DNA from: Nymphaea colorata
Lineage: Eukaryota; Streptophyta; Magnoliopsida; Nymphaeales; Nymphaeaceae
Direction of reading: 5' to 3'
Length of the DNA: 64,000 nucleotides
NCBI RefSeq assembly: GCF_008831285.2
Contig: NC_045138.2
Span: 33,846,769-33,910,768, forward strand
The translations under genes and the position numbers were made by a program. The notes under the pieces were generated by a model. The model was not told the origin of the DNA and did not search any database. It was given only the letters and a program-made list of their open reading frames with translations. Positions 36,475 through 48,989 of this stretch are shown here, piece after piece. Each line of letters begins with the position of its first letter. Position 1 is the stretch's first letter.

Positions 36475-38040
36475 ACTGCTACCAAATTGACTTCTTTTGG
36501 AGCCGTCGTTGGAATTCTGTTTCCCTCTTTCAATTTTGTTTAGGTTTCGAGGACGGGGTTCTATCTAGTATATTTAAACTTCCTGTGTCAGTTTCTCCGT
36601 TTGCGTGTTTTTCAGCATTTTGTCATGATACATGGCTTCGCACAACAAGATTCATTTATTAAGCATCGTAGGATCTTCTTTTGAGTTTTTTCTCTTGCTA
36701 ATAGTCTACGATCTATGTTGTAGCCATTTATCAAGAAGGTCGGTGATCTTATGAATGTAGCCATAGGCAATGCCCCTTGCCCTTAGGTGTCTAAAAAATG
36801 GTCTTCTTTCACCAAGTCTTTTCGTATTTTCTGTACATGGAAGCTGGAGCTAGTCCCGACCTTCTCTCCCAAATTATACGGGCACAGATCGTCACGTCCC
36901 GGCTAGAGGACTCTTTGATCTTCAATTTGAACGACTCGGGTCTTCCTTGTTGAATATTCATGTTCATTATAATGCCAAATCCCTGTGGGCTTCGTATGTC
37001 TAATTGGTTATTAATTTGTGCAAGTTGGGGTTTTCGTTTGTCGTTGATGTGGTTGGAGTCTTTTTTTCCTATGTTTTTTTTTTCCTGATGTCCAGAAATT
37101 TAAAGTTGGTTTCAATTCTTTTGCGGAGCTGAGGACATGTTTTTCAAGTAAACATGTCCAGGCATGCAAATCGACAAAAAATGTTTGTTATCCCAGGACA
37201 TGTTTTTCAAGTGAACATGTCCAGGCATGCGAATCGACAAAAATTGTTTGTTATCCCAAGGTAAGACGCAAAATGTTCTGTTCAAGGAAGGTTTCGATCA
37301 TTTTTCCGGCGGGAATGGATCCGGCGAAGCAACGAGAAAGGCAGCACATGGGATGATCACCGAGTTGAGCTGTATCTTTGTAGCGTGATTAAGAGGTCAT
37401 GTTCTCGTCTCATACTGTTGTGTGGTGCTGCTCTCGCAGTACCTGGTGGCAAGAAACTCCGTACGGTACGGTAATGCACAAATTTCATTGGTGGAAGGGG
37501 GCGTGGTGAATTTGGGAATGAGGATGTGTTCCATAAACTTGGTGGTTTCCTTCCTTGAAAATGAATCTTTTATGATACTGGCTCCTCTCCACAATCCTGC
37601 TGCTAATGGATTTAAGACGTGGTTAGCTTTATAATTTAATTAGACCCCGGTCTGGATTCAGTTCTGGTCTCAGATCAAATATTGGCAAGATGGCCACGTA
37701 CTGAATCCGACTCCAACTACTTATTGTATTAGAATCTGGCCGAGTAACTAAGAAAGGCGATCGCCGATCAGCGTCCCTTCGCAAGGCGACTCCCTCGCCC
37801 TGCACGCCTTCTCCTTCACCGACGGTGTCTGTAAGGGTAGTTTGGTCATTTCAATGGCCGGAGTTCGGAACGTGCAGAAATCGCACGCCGGAAAAAGGAA
37901 GACGTGCGAAGCGTCCGACTGCCGTACCGTCGCTCATGCGTTAAGAAAATGAAATAATTCTGGTGAAAAAGAGAAGCTCAGAAAAAACGTCTCCGTGCGT
38001 GTGAAGTGGGCCCAGGGGCGTTACCTCCACGTCTGAAAGA
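36475..38040. other. eL13 3' UTR and spacer to the bHLH gene
   Basis: Contains the tandem hairpin repeat at 37132-37257. No gene supported. From about 37740 the sequence becomes GC-richer and forms the upstream region of the bHLH gene. Confidence 0.5.
37132..37257 (+). repeat. 63-bp direct repeat, two copies, each with a perfect 10-bp hairpin
   Basis: Copies at 37132-37194 and 37195-37257. Each holds GGACATGTTT, a 7-base loop and AAACATGTCC, a perfect inverted repeat. The two loops differ by one base (TTCAAGT versus TTCAAGTG-type context). They lie about 660 bases beyond the eL13 stop. Confidence 0.9.
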
Positions 38041-38057
38041 GTGCCACGTCGGACACG

Positions 38058-38066
38058 CCTATAAAA
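38058..38066 (+). promoter_or_regulatory. TATA box of the bHLH gene
   Basis: CCTATAAAACC about 120 bases upstream of the ATG at 38182. Just upstream, GCCACGTCGG at about 38043-38052 contains an ACGT core like those bound by bZIP or bHLH factors. Confidence 0.55.
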
Positions 38067-38181
38067 CCTCACGCTCCTATGCTTCGTTGCCCGCGCGCTC
38101 TACTCCCACCGCCCCAGACTCGAAGCTTCCATTCGCTCCTGCTGTTTGTTTTCCGGCGAAGGGCCTGCCGGAACCCTGATC

Positions 38182-38955
38182 ATGGAAGGCCTTCCTGCAG
38201 CCGGCTCCTTCCTTCTGAACCCATTGCCGGAAACCTTAAACTTAGAACCCCCAGATCATGCAGGTGAAGTTAAGGTGGAACAAGCTCGTTTCCACGGATA
38301 CAACGGCTTCCTCCCTTCGCTACCGGACGCAGTTACACCGTCCCTCGAGGCCTTCCGTCAGTACTTTCCAGCGACCGCTCCGCATCCTTCCGTCCCGATT
38401 CCGGCTGCAAGGCGTCGGAAGATTGCATCGTCGTCGTCATCCTACACGCTCAAGGACGTTGAGAGAAGCCTCTGCAAGCCACCGAAAGGATTCTTTACGG
38501 ATCCGTACTCAGTATGCTCCCCGAGGAGCGTCCTCCCTGCGGTTCCCGTCAACCGGCAGTCTACGGCTCCTTCTGAGGCGGCGAGGATCCGCCGGAGGAA
38601 AATCAGCGAACGGACGCGCGCTCTAGAGAGGCTGATGCCTTGGTCCGCTAAGATGGACACAGCTACGATGCTGGAGAATGCGTTCAAGTACGTCAAGTTC
38701 CTGCAGGCGCAGGTGAGCGTCCTGAAATCGATGCCGGAGAAGTCGGGGCCGTTCGTGGCTCGGTTCGCGTCGCCGTCGACTCTGGGGACCGCGGGCGCCT
38801 CCATCTTCGATCGCATCCCGAGGCATCAACTCCTTCACATCCTGGTGACGTCCCCGAACGTGCAGAAACGGCTCCTAGAAGGCGAGAATTGTATCGTCTC
38901 TGTGGAGCAACTGGTGCAGATGGCTCAGTGGGCACCCTTCCTGCATGAACCATGA
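38182..38955 (+). CDS. Atypical bHLH transcription factor (bHLH52/53/117-like), intronless, 257 aa
   Basis: Single exon from ATG (MEGLPAAGSFLLNPLPETL) to TGA at 38955; the upstream in-frame stretch has no ATG. The bHLH lies at about aa 134-182: basic ARIRRRKISERTRALERL, loop MPWSAK, helix 2 MDTATMLENAFKYVKFLQAQ. The glutamate that contacts E-box DNA in typical bHLH proteins is absent, as in the atypical plant subgroup that includes bHLH52, 53 and 117, so canonical E-box binding is unlikely. The C-terminal region (HQLLHILVTSPNVQKRLLEG) looks conserved but I cannot assign it. The gene is GC-richer than its surroundings. Expected to act in the nucleus; targets unknown. Confidence 0.85.
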   Translation: MEGLPAAGSFLLNPLPETLNLEPPDHAGEVKVEQARFHGYNGFLPSLPDAVTPSLEAFRQYFPATAPHPSVPIPAARRRKIASSSSSYTLKDVERSLCKPPKGFFTDPYSVCSPRSVLPAVPVNRQSTAPSEAARIRRRKISERTRALERLMPWSAKMDTATMLENAFKYVKFLQAQVSVLKSMPEKSGPFVARFASPSTLGTAGASIFDRIPRHQLLHILVTSPNVQKRLLEGENCIVSVEQLVQMAQWAPFLHEP

Positions 38956-41900
38956 AGTTTTTCTTCTTTCCCTCATTCGCCACACCGTTCGTTGTTTCTC
39001 TTTGTGTTCTTCCCATCTTGCGCAACGTTGCTTTCGTACTGTGCGTGCTTCTGCTGCTCACCAGATGAAGTATTCATTTAGGGTAATAACTCGTAGGGTT
39101 ATGTGGGCTATGCATTGCTGCCTTCTGGTTCTGTCATCTCCTTGTTTTTCCTGGTCGGGCTTTGTACACGCTGTGTATATTGTACTCGGACATGAACATC
39201 AATGTCAATACGAGCATACTATTTCCCTTGTCCAGAGGAAAAAAAAAAAGAACCGCACTATTTCGAAAAGGTAGAAATGATGGAAACAAGACGTTTGAAG
39301 AAAATGCTCAGGGTTTGTACCATTTTCTCCTGTCGCATCCTCATTTTGATTCTGAATCGTTTCATTTTTTACTAATCATACACAGTGAATCTGAGATCGT
39401 CGCTTCACGTCATCAAAACTCAACATGTAACGCTTCCTAACTCCATTTCTGAAAGTTGAGGAAACGTCTCATTTATTGATCGCCGTCTAATTCGTCATTT
39501 GGTAACGCTGAGTAAGTGAATGATGGCGAGAAACCAGAAGCGAGGACCTGTGTGTGGGCAGGATCATGGGCCTTCTGGCCTTCTTGGTTAACTTGTTCAG
39601 CACGTAGTCCCGAGAAGAGTCGACATTAACATTGGGGGGATATAACGATGTTGGATATAATGGTGCTCTGTTTGTTTCGGAAAACGTTCACCTCTTGCTC
39701 GAGATTTACAGGACCATTTTTGCACGAAATGGTCGACAATGTTTTGCCGGTTCCTGCGGTTCGAGAATGGCTTCTGGGTAACAGGGAAGACTTCCGGAAA
39801 TATGCATTGCTCGATATCTACTTCCGGGGTGCTCGATCGCCTGGATTTCATTCATGATGCTGAGGATGACGACAAACGCGAAGAACGGAGTCAAGACGGA
39901 AATCTGTTTACTGCTTTCCGGCGAGCAAGTCGGCTGCATCGAGAAAACAGGTTTATAAAGCGAAATCATTTCGTTTCAAATTATTGCTTTTCTTTCCGGC
40001 GGCCGAGATTCTATCCGAAATGTTCTTGCATTTTGACGATAACCGATATATATGACCGTAATCAGGATCATGAAGCTTTTTACATTCATTTATATTTTCT
40101 CCATGTCTTGAGAACTTTTTTTTTTTTTCTTTCTAAATGCAATTCTTCGTTTCCACAGTTCCTCATCGTGAAGTTCTATTGGAAATGACGCTTGAAGCGG
40201 GTTTCCCGCTTCTTGGTATGGGGTTGGACAAGTGGCGAGGCTAGGTTTCTGGTTGGCCTGAAACCGGTCGGGCCAACTCCGACCCTCTGCTCGTCAAGGC
40301 CCCACTTCTTCGCTCCATGAGAATGATACGAGCTCGGCCTATGCCTAGGGACATAAATTGGGCCGCATTGGGCTCTAGAGTTTTCGTCATTTTATTTAGT
40401 GTATCGAATCTGATTTGAACCCGGTTCTAATCCATTTGCAATCCTACGCAAGCTTATTCGAACAAGAGTTAAAATCTCAAAAGAGTGATGTAAGGGTCGG
40501 GATCCTCTCGGAGTTGACAATGGCTCCCTCTAGTTGGCTTGCAATTAAAATGTTTGGGTCCCAACTGATCGCCCTACTGTTCAAAACATAGTTGAGCTAA
40601 AGTCCCGCACGAATAAAACCATCTTTGGCACCGGACTTTACACGAAAACCGATCCAAACATATTAAAAGAAATCTGATCCAAACAGAGAAAAACTGATCT
40701 GAAATCCACGGGGGCAGGAGGACGATGGGAGACGTCCAAATCAAATCAGAAGTTGCGTTGGAGTCCTCAAAATCCGTGCTATGAAATCAAAGTCTAGGAT
40801 GGACCAACAGTTTGTGATGCAACCCAGGCAGTCAAGCCTCCGAGGCTGACCTCACCAGCTGGGTATGATGGAACTTAAAGCCCAGCCCGCCTGAGCAATC
40901 GAGCGAGGCAGACAGTCATACTCCGCTTTGAAACCGATCCATTTACATCACTGTTTAGTTTCAAAAGCGATTCGTTTTCCTGAGTGCTTCAACTTTTTAT
41001 GTTTTAAAAAAAGTAGTCTGTTTCTTATTAGAAAGATATTATTGTTTGTCAAAACCTGAGAATTTGAAAAAAGCAAATCTGACGCTTATTTTCCTCTGCT
41101 TGGGTGTCATTGAGAAATTTGAGTATATGAGTGCACAAGTTATTTGCTTTCACACACATCAAAAATTGTTCCCTTTGGCTCTCATGCAGGTGACTTACAA
41201 ATGTTTTGCCTTCTCCCCATATGGATTTTAATTATTTTTTTCTGCCACCGATAAGGATATCATCCTACAAACACCACCAATAAGAAGGTGAGAAGAAAAA
41301 CAAGAAAAGACTCTTCTTGGGAGAGTTTTTCTTTCGGCAAACACTATGCTTGCAGTAGCTTTTGCAATTTTTTCAGTTGGGTGGTAAGGTTCCATTCTTT
41401 ATTCCTAAAAAATGATATATACAAACGATACAAAAGAGGGATGCTAAGCATCACACATCCAGGCAGGAAAATAGCTGGTCACTAAACACAGCGACCCAAA
41501 AACCAGATCAAGAAAAAAAGAAAGAAAGAAAAAAGAATGAATGAATGAGACAAGCACCTGGTCGCTTTGCAGTAGCTTTAAAATAGTTCAACTGCTGATA
41601 GCATTCTTGGCACAGTAGTGTTCTTAAACGTTGCTGACGAGCGCCACTATCATATACATTATGGATTTGTTACTACAGTCAGCAACGCAATAGTGTGTCT
41701 ACGTGTTATTTTCATTCGCATGTTTATGGAAGGTAATTGGAACATCTACGGAAGGGTCTTCTCTGTAGATATGAGTTAGACAATATTGGATAAAATACAG
41801 CCGAACATCACCTATGTTCAGTCCTTAGTTTTTGCACAGCAGCTTTTCATCTGGCATCTCGCTCAAGAAGATGGCACCTGAAACAGATAGAAAAGAGGAA

Positions 41901-43340
41901 GAAGAGAGAGATTACGGGTTTGCTTCTATGAGGCGCCCTCTAGAGAAATCATCGATATTCTCTAGATCAAAGAATAGCTGGGCATATATAGTGCCACTAT
42001 CCAACAGACAAGACTAGACCAAAATAGATATGAGTTCTTTCCCTTCCATCTAGTTCTCTTTTAACAGTGGTGCGATTACTGTTTTTTTGTTGTCCATCTC
42101 AGGGTACGTCATCCGCTGCTTGATTTTAGATGGCCATGGGGTACCCCATCGCAACAGCAAAAGCGTTACCATTTTCCTTCGATATTCAAATTGCAGATTT
42201 ATTGCGGGTTCAGCAGATGAGTTTTGATGCCTCATTCAACTTTTTTTTTGCTAGAAACAGAGGACGGCATGGCGACGGGGATCATTACGTTGCCTCAAGT
42301 CATGGACAACTAGGAGGACGCACGATATAGGTTTCATGTCTTCTTTGTCGAACTCGCAGCACGTCTTGTTCTCTCTGCCGCGCGTTCCTTTCCAAGATTG
42401 GTTTTTCACGTTTATATACTCTCTCTTCACTCCTGCTGCTTCGAATCCCATCACCAACATTCCAATGTCACCTTCTCCATACATTTGCTCCATTTTCTTA
42501 TATTCACTCCTCTTCCTCTTCGCTCACATAAACTTGTTTCTTCAATTGCCACCGTGTCAACGTGCCTTCTCCATCCATTTGTTTCCCTTATTCGGAATGG
42601 CATATGACGGATGAACGAAAATATCCATCGAACTTGCTGGTAACATGGTGCCTGGGCAACGCCAGTGGCAGTGACCGGGACGTCTCAACCGAAGGAGAAA
42701 AACAACCCCAGAAGGGATTTGTACTTCTTTTATGCACACAAAAAAAGACTTCAGAGTTGGCCACCAGTACACCCATGCTACCCCTGCACAACGGCTGTTA
42801 CAGAAAATACGCGAGCAATACGGCCTGGCTGGCGCAAGCTTTATGGTTGTTTTATGCCCCAAAGGTATCAAGCTATTATAGCTAAACTATTAATCAAGTT
42901 GCATATTCATGTACGCCTTGAGTCAGGAAGCCACGGGCTGCCAAGTACTAGGATAGACGATGCTACAAGCCTCTGGCTCTGACTCATAGTTCCAAATCTT
43001 CAAATCCAGGTGCAGAAGATCAGTACCTTCACCAAAGACTTCAGACAACGAAATCATGCAGAAATGTCTTATGGACTACAAACGCATAGAGAGGAAAAGT
43101 AGAAGATCAAGGAGGAAAAGCATGTGGAATCGTGGACATATTAGAAGATACAAGAAGAAAGCTCTCTATAGCAACGACGACGATGCATCAAAAGGAGGGA
43201 TTCTTATCAGAAAATCTCTGATCGTTGTGACGTTGTCGATTGCCTAAGGCATCCAGAATTACAGGTGACAAGTCCTTTACAAAACGACACTGCATCAGAT
43301 ATACAACAATACACAAGTCGATATATGCCAGCATGCGTTG
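38956..43340. other. Spacer between the bHLH and GRAS genes; no supported gene
   Basis: Includes the bHLH 3' UTR. Open frames at 39739-40188, 42336-42614 and 42562-42885 lack domains, and the overlapping frames on both strands look equally random. A GC-richer segment at 40190-40330 (GGGTTTCCCGC, CGGTCGGGCC) resembles the dispersed repeats elsewhere in the window. Confidence 0.45.
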
Positions 43341-45077
43341 TTAGCACCACGCCGATGCAGAAACCAAATTCCTGCTCTTCCAGCCAAGAAGAAGCGCTTC
43401 ATCTTTCTCCAAGAGGGTGTAATGCTCTGAGTAGGATCTAAGTAAGGCCCTTATGACAGAGTTTACGTAGGAACTCAGAGGATGAGGCCTGAATCCAGCC
43501 ATGCTCAGCCTGGACCTCCACTTGCCCAGCAGCTCATGTCTCTCCACCCGTTCCTTCCCTTCACATGCTATGATGTTAACAATGTCGCGCGCTAAGCAGT
43601 GCTGTTCGACATGAATTCTGTCCTTGTTGTTCCTTGGCATTGTTACATCAATCGACTCAAACATAGCAGAATAGTAATCCAGAGTTTCCATGAACCTTGC
43701 AAAGAATGGAGCAGTGTTGGTATTTGACTCCTGTTCAACAAGAGTTGTCACCTTGGGGGAGAGAGATTTGACCATTCTCAATAGCCCATCACGGGGGTTG
43801 TTCACATCCACACTCTCATCAGGCGTGTGATGAAGCTGGAAAGTGAAGTTGACAGCAAGTGCTTCACCTGGCTGGATATTCAGCATCTCGGGCCTAATAT
43901 CTGAGCTGAACTCAGGCACTGGGTGGAAGACCACCGGAATCTTAAACTTCTCTGAAATAGCTGCAAGTCTCCTTCCCACGGCTTCCAGACCTTCACCACG
44001 TGCATACTTTGACATAGGGTCATCAATCCCAGTTATCCTAACATGTGGTGGACCAGACGGTCTTGCAGCTAGTGCCTGTAAAAGGGTGATCCATTGAGTT
44101 CCTTGTGCAATCTGGAAATCAATTATATGAACTCGGTCCTCATCTCTGAATGCTTCAGCTATGGCACCATTGGCAGCCATGTATCCAAACTTGAGGTAGG
44201 GGCATATTTCGTAAAGGATATGCATGTATGACAGTAGGTCTTTGCTCTCTGGCTCTTTACATCTTAACGCTCTGTAAATGTTGGAACCAGAAGCCTCTTT
44301 ACGAGCAACTAAACCCTCTATCATGTAAGCACCCAACCGCTGAATTGGGTCCCCACTGATAGAAACAGCAGTTCTCGCCTTTGCTATCAGCCTGTCAAAC
44401 TGAACTTCATTGTTCTGCCAGAGAGCATCTGCACATTGCATTAACAGTTGTTTCACATTTCCCTGTGGGGCTTCCTGCAAATACACATTTTGTAATGCAT
44501 TTAGCTGCTGGGTCATTTGATCTGTTCTCCTGCACTTAGTACCAGTGCATACATCTTGCTCAACCTTCGGTAAGCTATATGCAAACTTTCCACTCCACTC
44601 CCTTGTTCGCTTTGAACTCTCTGGGCCCTTGTTTGCATCAGGAACAGCACTTTGATCATCCACTTCTTCACGATCGGGACCCATCAGAGCAGTCTCTAGT
44701 TGCTGGAGCTTGTCCCTCATGCTTAAACCATAACCTATACCAGCATCACGCGAGAATGAACTCCCTCCAGAATGGATCTGAAAATTCCTTTGGGTATTTG
44801 TTGATCTCTGAAAACTATCTATCTCCAACGCCGACTTATATGAAGGGCTAATCACAGAAAAATTCTCAGGGGTACTGTACTGCTCCTGGCTGTTGCTCAA
44901 ACCAGAAAGGCTGTCACCATCAAACGGTGATGAAAGAGGTGAGTCAGGTGAATTTCCAAAGCTGACTTTCAAAGAACCATACGTCCACTTTGGGAAAGAG
45001 GAAGAGCTGGAAGAAGCAAGTGCATGTCTTGTGTCAGAAACAGGCAAACTGTATCTGAAAAGATTATCTGAGTCCAT
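43341..45077 (-). CDS. GRAS-domain regulator of the PAT1 branch (PAT1/SCL21/CIGR-like), 578 aa
   Basis: Single coding exon. I start at MDSDNLFRYSLPVSD (45077); an in-frame ATG at 45104 (MNDPCFLIS) is possible. The N-terminal about 205 residues are Ser-rich and variable. The GRAS domain runs from about aa 208 (VKQLLMQCADALW, first leucine heptad region), through VHIIDFQIAQGTQW (about 316), NFTFQLHHTPDESV, PFFARFMETLDYYSAMFESI (PFYRE-like) and RVERHELLGKW, to a SAW-type end ASAWC. The YYSAMFESID and QHCLARDIVNIIACEG strings mark the PAT1 subfamily, known for phytochrome A signalling and stress or elicitor responses. GRAS proteins are nuclear or cytosolic co-regulators. Complete and intact. Confidence 0.93.
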   Translation of the reverse strand: MDSDNLFRYSLPVSDTRHALASSSSSSFPKWTYGSLKVSFGNSPDSPLSSPFDGDSLSGLSNSQEQYSTPENFSVISPSYKSALEIDSFQRSTNTQRNFQIHSGGSSFSRDAGIGYGLSMRDKLQQLETALMGPDREEVDDQSAVPDANKGPESSKRTREWSGKFAYSLPKVEQDVCTGTKCRRTDQMTQQLNALQNVYLQEAPQGNVKQLLMQCADALWQNNEVQFDRLIAKARTAVSISGDPIQRLGAYMIEGLVARKEASGSNIYRALRCKEPESKDLLSYMHILYEICPYLKFGYMAANGAIAEAFRDEDRVHIIDFQIAQGTQWITLLQALAARPSGPPHVRITGIDDPMSKYARGEGLEAVGRRLAAISEKFKIPVVFHPVPEFSSDIRPEMLNIQPGEALAVNFTFQLHHTPDESVDVNNPRDGLLRMVKSLSPKVTTLVEQESNTNTAPFFARFMETLDYYSAMFESIDVTMPRNNKDRIHVEQHCLARDIVNIIACEGKERVERHELLGKWRSRLSMAGFRPHPLSSYVNSVIRALLRSYSEHYTLLEKDEALLLGWKSRNLVSASAWC

Positions 45078-45229
45078 GCTAATTAGAAAACATGGATCAT
45101 TCATGCACAAAAATTGCTCATTTGAAAATGTATCTCCAGAATATCAGCGAAAGGTTTTCAGTTCAATTGTCATTCAGAACTCCAGGTCTCTTGCCAACGG
45201 ATTGATGCCTATGATATCAGCTACTGCAG

Positions 45230-48055
45230 ATCAAAAAGATGCACATTAAGATGGGAAACTACAAGGAACCCATAAATAGATGCAATGTAAAATACATGTT
45301 AGCGGTTTTTAAAGAAAGCAAATGCATACAAGAAGAAGCATATTTTTTTGGTGAAACATACAAACTGAGGGTGCTTACATAAAGATGGCCGACCTTGTAT
45401 CACTGATTCCACTAAAGAACCTAATTAAACCCATCTAGAATGAAATTTTATTGAACCAACATCAGTCTTCTGAAATATCATCCTATGATTGCAGTAACTG
45501 CGAAATGAAGTTGTTTTTACAATATTCTGCAACAGAAAAATTTTCGTAGCATCTATGCATGTGTGATGTTCAAGGTGGAATCTTCAGAATCAATCTTATG
45601 TACAAAATATTCAGATATGTCACCCTCAAAATGAAGATACTATAACAGGCCTAAGATATAAACATAATAGCCATGTCTTCCAATTTCATTCCTTGCCATC
45701 ATCATCATAAAACCTATTGTCAACATTAAAACATATTTTTTCATATTCCACACAAGCAAGAGATCACAGCAACCGCAACTGGATAAAATTAAGCTGAAGA
45801 TGAATGTGGACTCTATAGTTCACTGAATCACTAATATCTCTGGCAGGCACAAAACAATTTGATTTATACAAAATTACAGAAACTCTCTTTCTCTCTCTCC
45901 CCTTTCCCTCCCCTGAAATGACCGACTTGTTGATATCAAAAAACCAATTGAGGGGATCATGCTGTTTTGTGTCAGGAACTACAGAAGCCAAAGACAGGAT
46001 TCACGAGGATCCCAGTTGTTTTTTAGTATTCAAGCAGCTTAGTGGATCTACTAGCTGAGTCGCTCAAGCCATTTACTTTGATTAGGTTATCTATGACAAC
46101 GTGTAGGAAGCCTGTTCAAACTGATGACAGGAGCAATTCATTATGGTCACTGAAGATTTGACTTGTGAGATCACATATCGTAAGATGTGAGAAACCTGTT
46201 TGAACTTCATCAGCAATCATGTCTCGCTTCCATCAGCTTAAACAGGTTTCCGATGCACCACCAGGGACAACCTAGTTGAATCCAACAAAGCTGCTGGAAT
46301 TCACGACTGAGGCTAGGTAGAACCAGTTTCATCTACCATACGCTAAGATGACTCTGGAGTGCCTTTAAGAAAACAGAACACATAATTTACACGGCTATAT
46401 TTCTAAAAGGGTATCTAATGGTGACCACTAGAATGAAACAATTAGATCAAGAGCTAAAAAATGAGCATCAGAAGCTCTAGTTACAAAGATCCTTATGCAC
46501 AGGGAGGCGATGAAGCAGCAAAACTCTGCATGTACGAGGTTAATAATAAAAATCATAATAATTATCATAACAATAATATCATGATGCTGAAGGTGGCAGT
46601 GATGGCGGCCACTTGTGACAGTGGACTCCTGGTAGCAGTGGCGGCCAATTATGACGTGACTATTTAATTCCTGATTCACTCCATTATATCAACTATATAA
46701 ATGAACAGAGTTACTAACAGCAACAGCAAAAACAACATTTATGATAATAAAGTTCGCACCGGAACGGCCCCAAAAAAATGATAACAGAGCCATCACACAC
46801 GATGCAAAATAAGAATGAAAGAAGAGGAGTGTGAAAGAGCCAAAAATCGAACGTTGGAATTCCGCAAGCTGCAGAAAAACCACTACTGCGAAGAGATCAA
46901 AGGGAAAAGATGGAAAAAGAGGAAACAAAGCTCCACTTTTTAAAGAATGATGCATAATACAAAACCTTCATCTAGAGTCTTCAACAAAAAGATGACGAGA
47001 ATAAGAAAGACGACGACGATTATTATTTCTATTGTTACGGTTAATTTAATACTAAAATTACTGTGCTTCTTGCTTCTATAGTTTCTTACCACCCCATTTG
47101 ATTCCAAGAGCATCTACTCATCTCTTTAATAAAGGAACAGCTGAATAATAAAATACTAAAAGAAAGAATAAAGGAGTAAAGGACCGTTGAAAGGAAAAGA
47201 AGCAACAATTAGAGTAGCACCTAGTTTATCCCAAGGGCATCTATTAAATTGATCAGACAAACCTAGAGAATAATCGCAATAGCGCAACGTTAGGGGATCA
47301 AAAGAAAAGTAGAAAGGCCCCTAGATTTTCAAACTATAAGAACGACTAAAACTGGAAAATGTAACTAAAGGCAAACGAAGAAAAATAAAGGAGTCCATTG
47401 CTACCAATATGCTGTAAAATGCAAAGTCCTGAACTCCGCCCCTCCAAAAAAAAGAAGAAAAAAGAGCAGCCCTTTTACGAAAGAAAAGAAACCAACCTCT
47501 GTAAGAACCCCGATTTTCAAACAAGCACCACAAGAGAAGAAAGAGAAAAAAAAGTAGAAACTATTCCTCTTCGTTAAGAAATGAAGAGACCTGAGCTCTG
47601 AAGAGAAGGTCGAATTACCATCTTCCCTCACATCGAAAGCAGGCAACAAGAGAGAAAACAGAGAGAAGAAGAACACCCAGAAAACTAGCACAAAAAAGCG
47701 AGCGAGAAAGAGAGAGAGAGGCAGGAAATCAAAGAAAAACTACAAAAAAAAAAAAAAAAATCCACCAAAAACTTGAAACTGATGGACGTCAAATCCACCA
47801 ACAACAAGGAAGACTGTTGAGTGCTTGGACGTTTCTCACCTGAAATTGCCGACTCCTTCTTCTCCTCCCTGTTCTTCCTCTTCTTCTTAGTACATCTTTT
47901 TTGTCCAGTTTCCTTTCTCCTTTTCGGTGTTTCCCTTCCCTCCCCTTTTCTCTGTGCCTTTTTCTTAATTTCTCTTTTCTTCTTCGGGAAGAATCGAAGG
48001 CATGGAAGAGGGAAGTTGGCTTGCTTATATCGATACCGACGTGGACGGGGCAAAC
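45230..48055 (-). promoter_or_regulatory. Probable GRAS leader exon, 2.6-kb leader intron and promoter
   Basis: On the minus strand a strong acceptor (TTTTTGATCTGCAG) lies near 45231, about 150 bases before the start codon. A good donor (TTTCAG|GTGAGAAAC) lies at 47840/47839, after a purine-rich stretch at 47841-48000 that suits a leader exon. A TATAAGC sequence sits near 48025-48031. The model is inferred; no other gene was found in the interval, whose other open frames are low-complexity. Confidence 0.4.
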
Positions 48056-48989
48056 TAACGGCGTCCCTGTAGAGAGACGTCGACATGAGACAGAGAGGGA
48101 TGAGTCAGACCGCGTCATTTGACGGTACGGTCCAAGCGGGGGGAGGAATGACGGCGCCCGCCAAACTACACGCGCGCCAGGATTCTCACTGCAAGAACCG
48201 TATCGGATTTTCCCAGATCCGACCTGACGTAGAGTGTGGGAGGTCGGTGAAGGGGACGTAATCCGTTCCGTTTCCAATCTGAAGCAAATCTACCTCTCTC
48301 AACCCGATATTTACATTTGATCAGATTTAAATCCGCTTTATTTATGAAACTGTTTTATTTGGCAAACAAGTCTATTTGAATTCGAATGTCCAATTCGGAG
48401 TTCCGTTCTTTTGACAATGTCCACCACCCAACTAGCTTGGTGGGTCTGGATATCCAGAAAATTAGACTAAAGTTGTCAAACCAGAATCATAACTGAAGGG
48501 CGATACATCGATTGATCATACTCACTCAGCAGTGGATCTGATCCATTTCCTGGATTGCAACCCCGAGGAATAGTGTTTTGGTATAGTCGCCGAGCGAGAC
48601 TAGTGCTCAAATTAAAAGCCCTACAACGTTTGGACCAGGATACCGAATTTGACTTAAGGTTTGAGATCCATTTAAAATTGCGGTAAAGCAGGCATTTCCG
48701 GAAGGGGGGGCTGGCGCCCTCCTTCTCCGTCAACAGCTGAAGCAGAAGTCCGTTTGAATGGCAATATCCACGTGCAAAGAGACTGGGACAATAATAAAAG
48801 AAAACCAAAACAATTGCTTCCTCACACGCATACTTGAATTTTGATTTGTATTTTTAAAATGGGTTGAACGTAGAATTTTGACCAAATAGAATATCACTTT
48901 CACTACCAATCACATTTAATGAGAAGAGGTCAAGCCCTTCTCCTTCTTCTCCTACTGTATGTATCAATGCTTCATGATTGGGGATTTAA

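Noticed and set aside
39739-40188. A 149-codon plus-strand frame after the bHLH gene.
   Set aside because: Low-complexity Phe-rich end and no domain; a minus-strand frame in the same place is nearly as long.
42336-42885. Several 90-107-codon frames on both strands.
   Set aside because: Mutually overlapping and without family similarity or splice context.
47685-48277. Frames of 133 and 162 codons rich in Lys, Arg and Glu.
   Set aside because: They come from the purine-rich probable GRAS leader; composition reflects simple sequence rather than protein.
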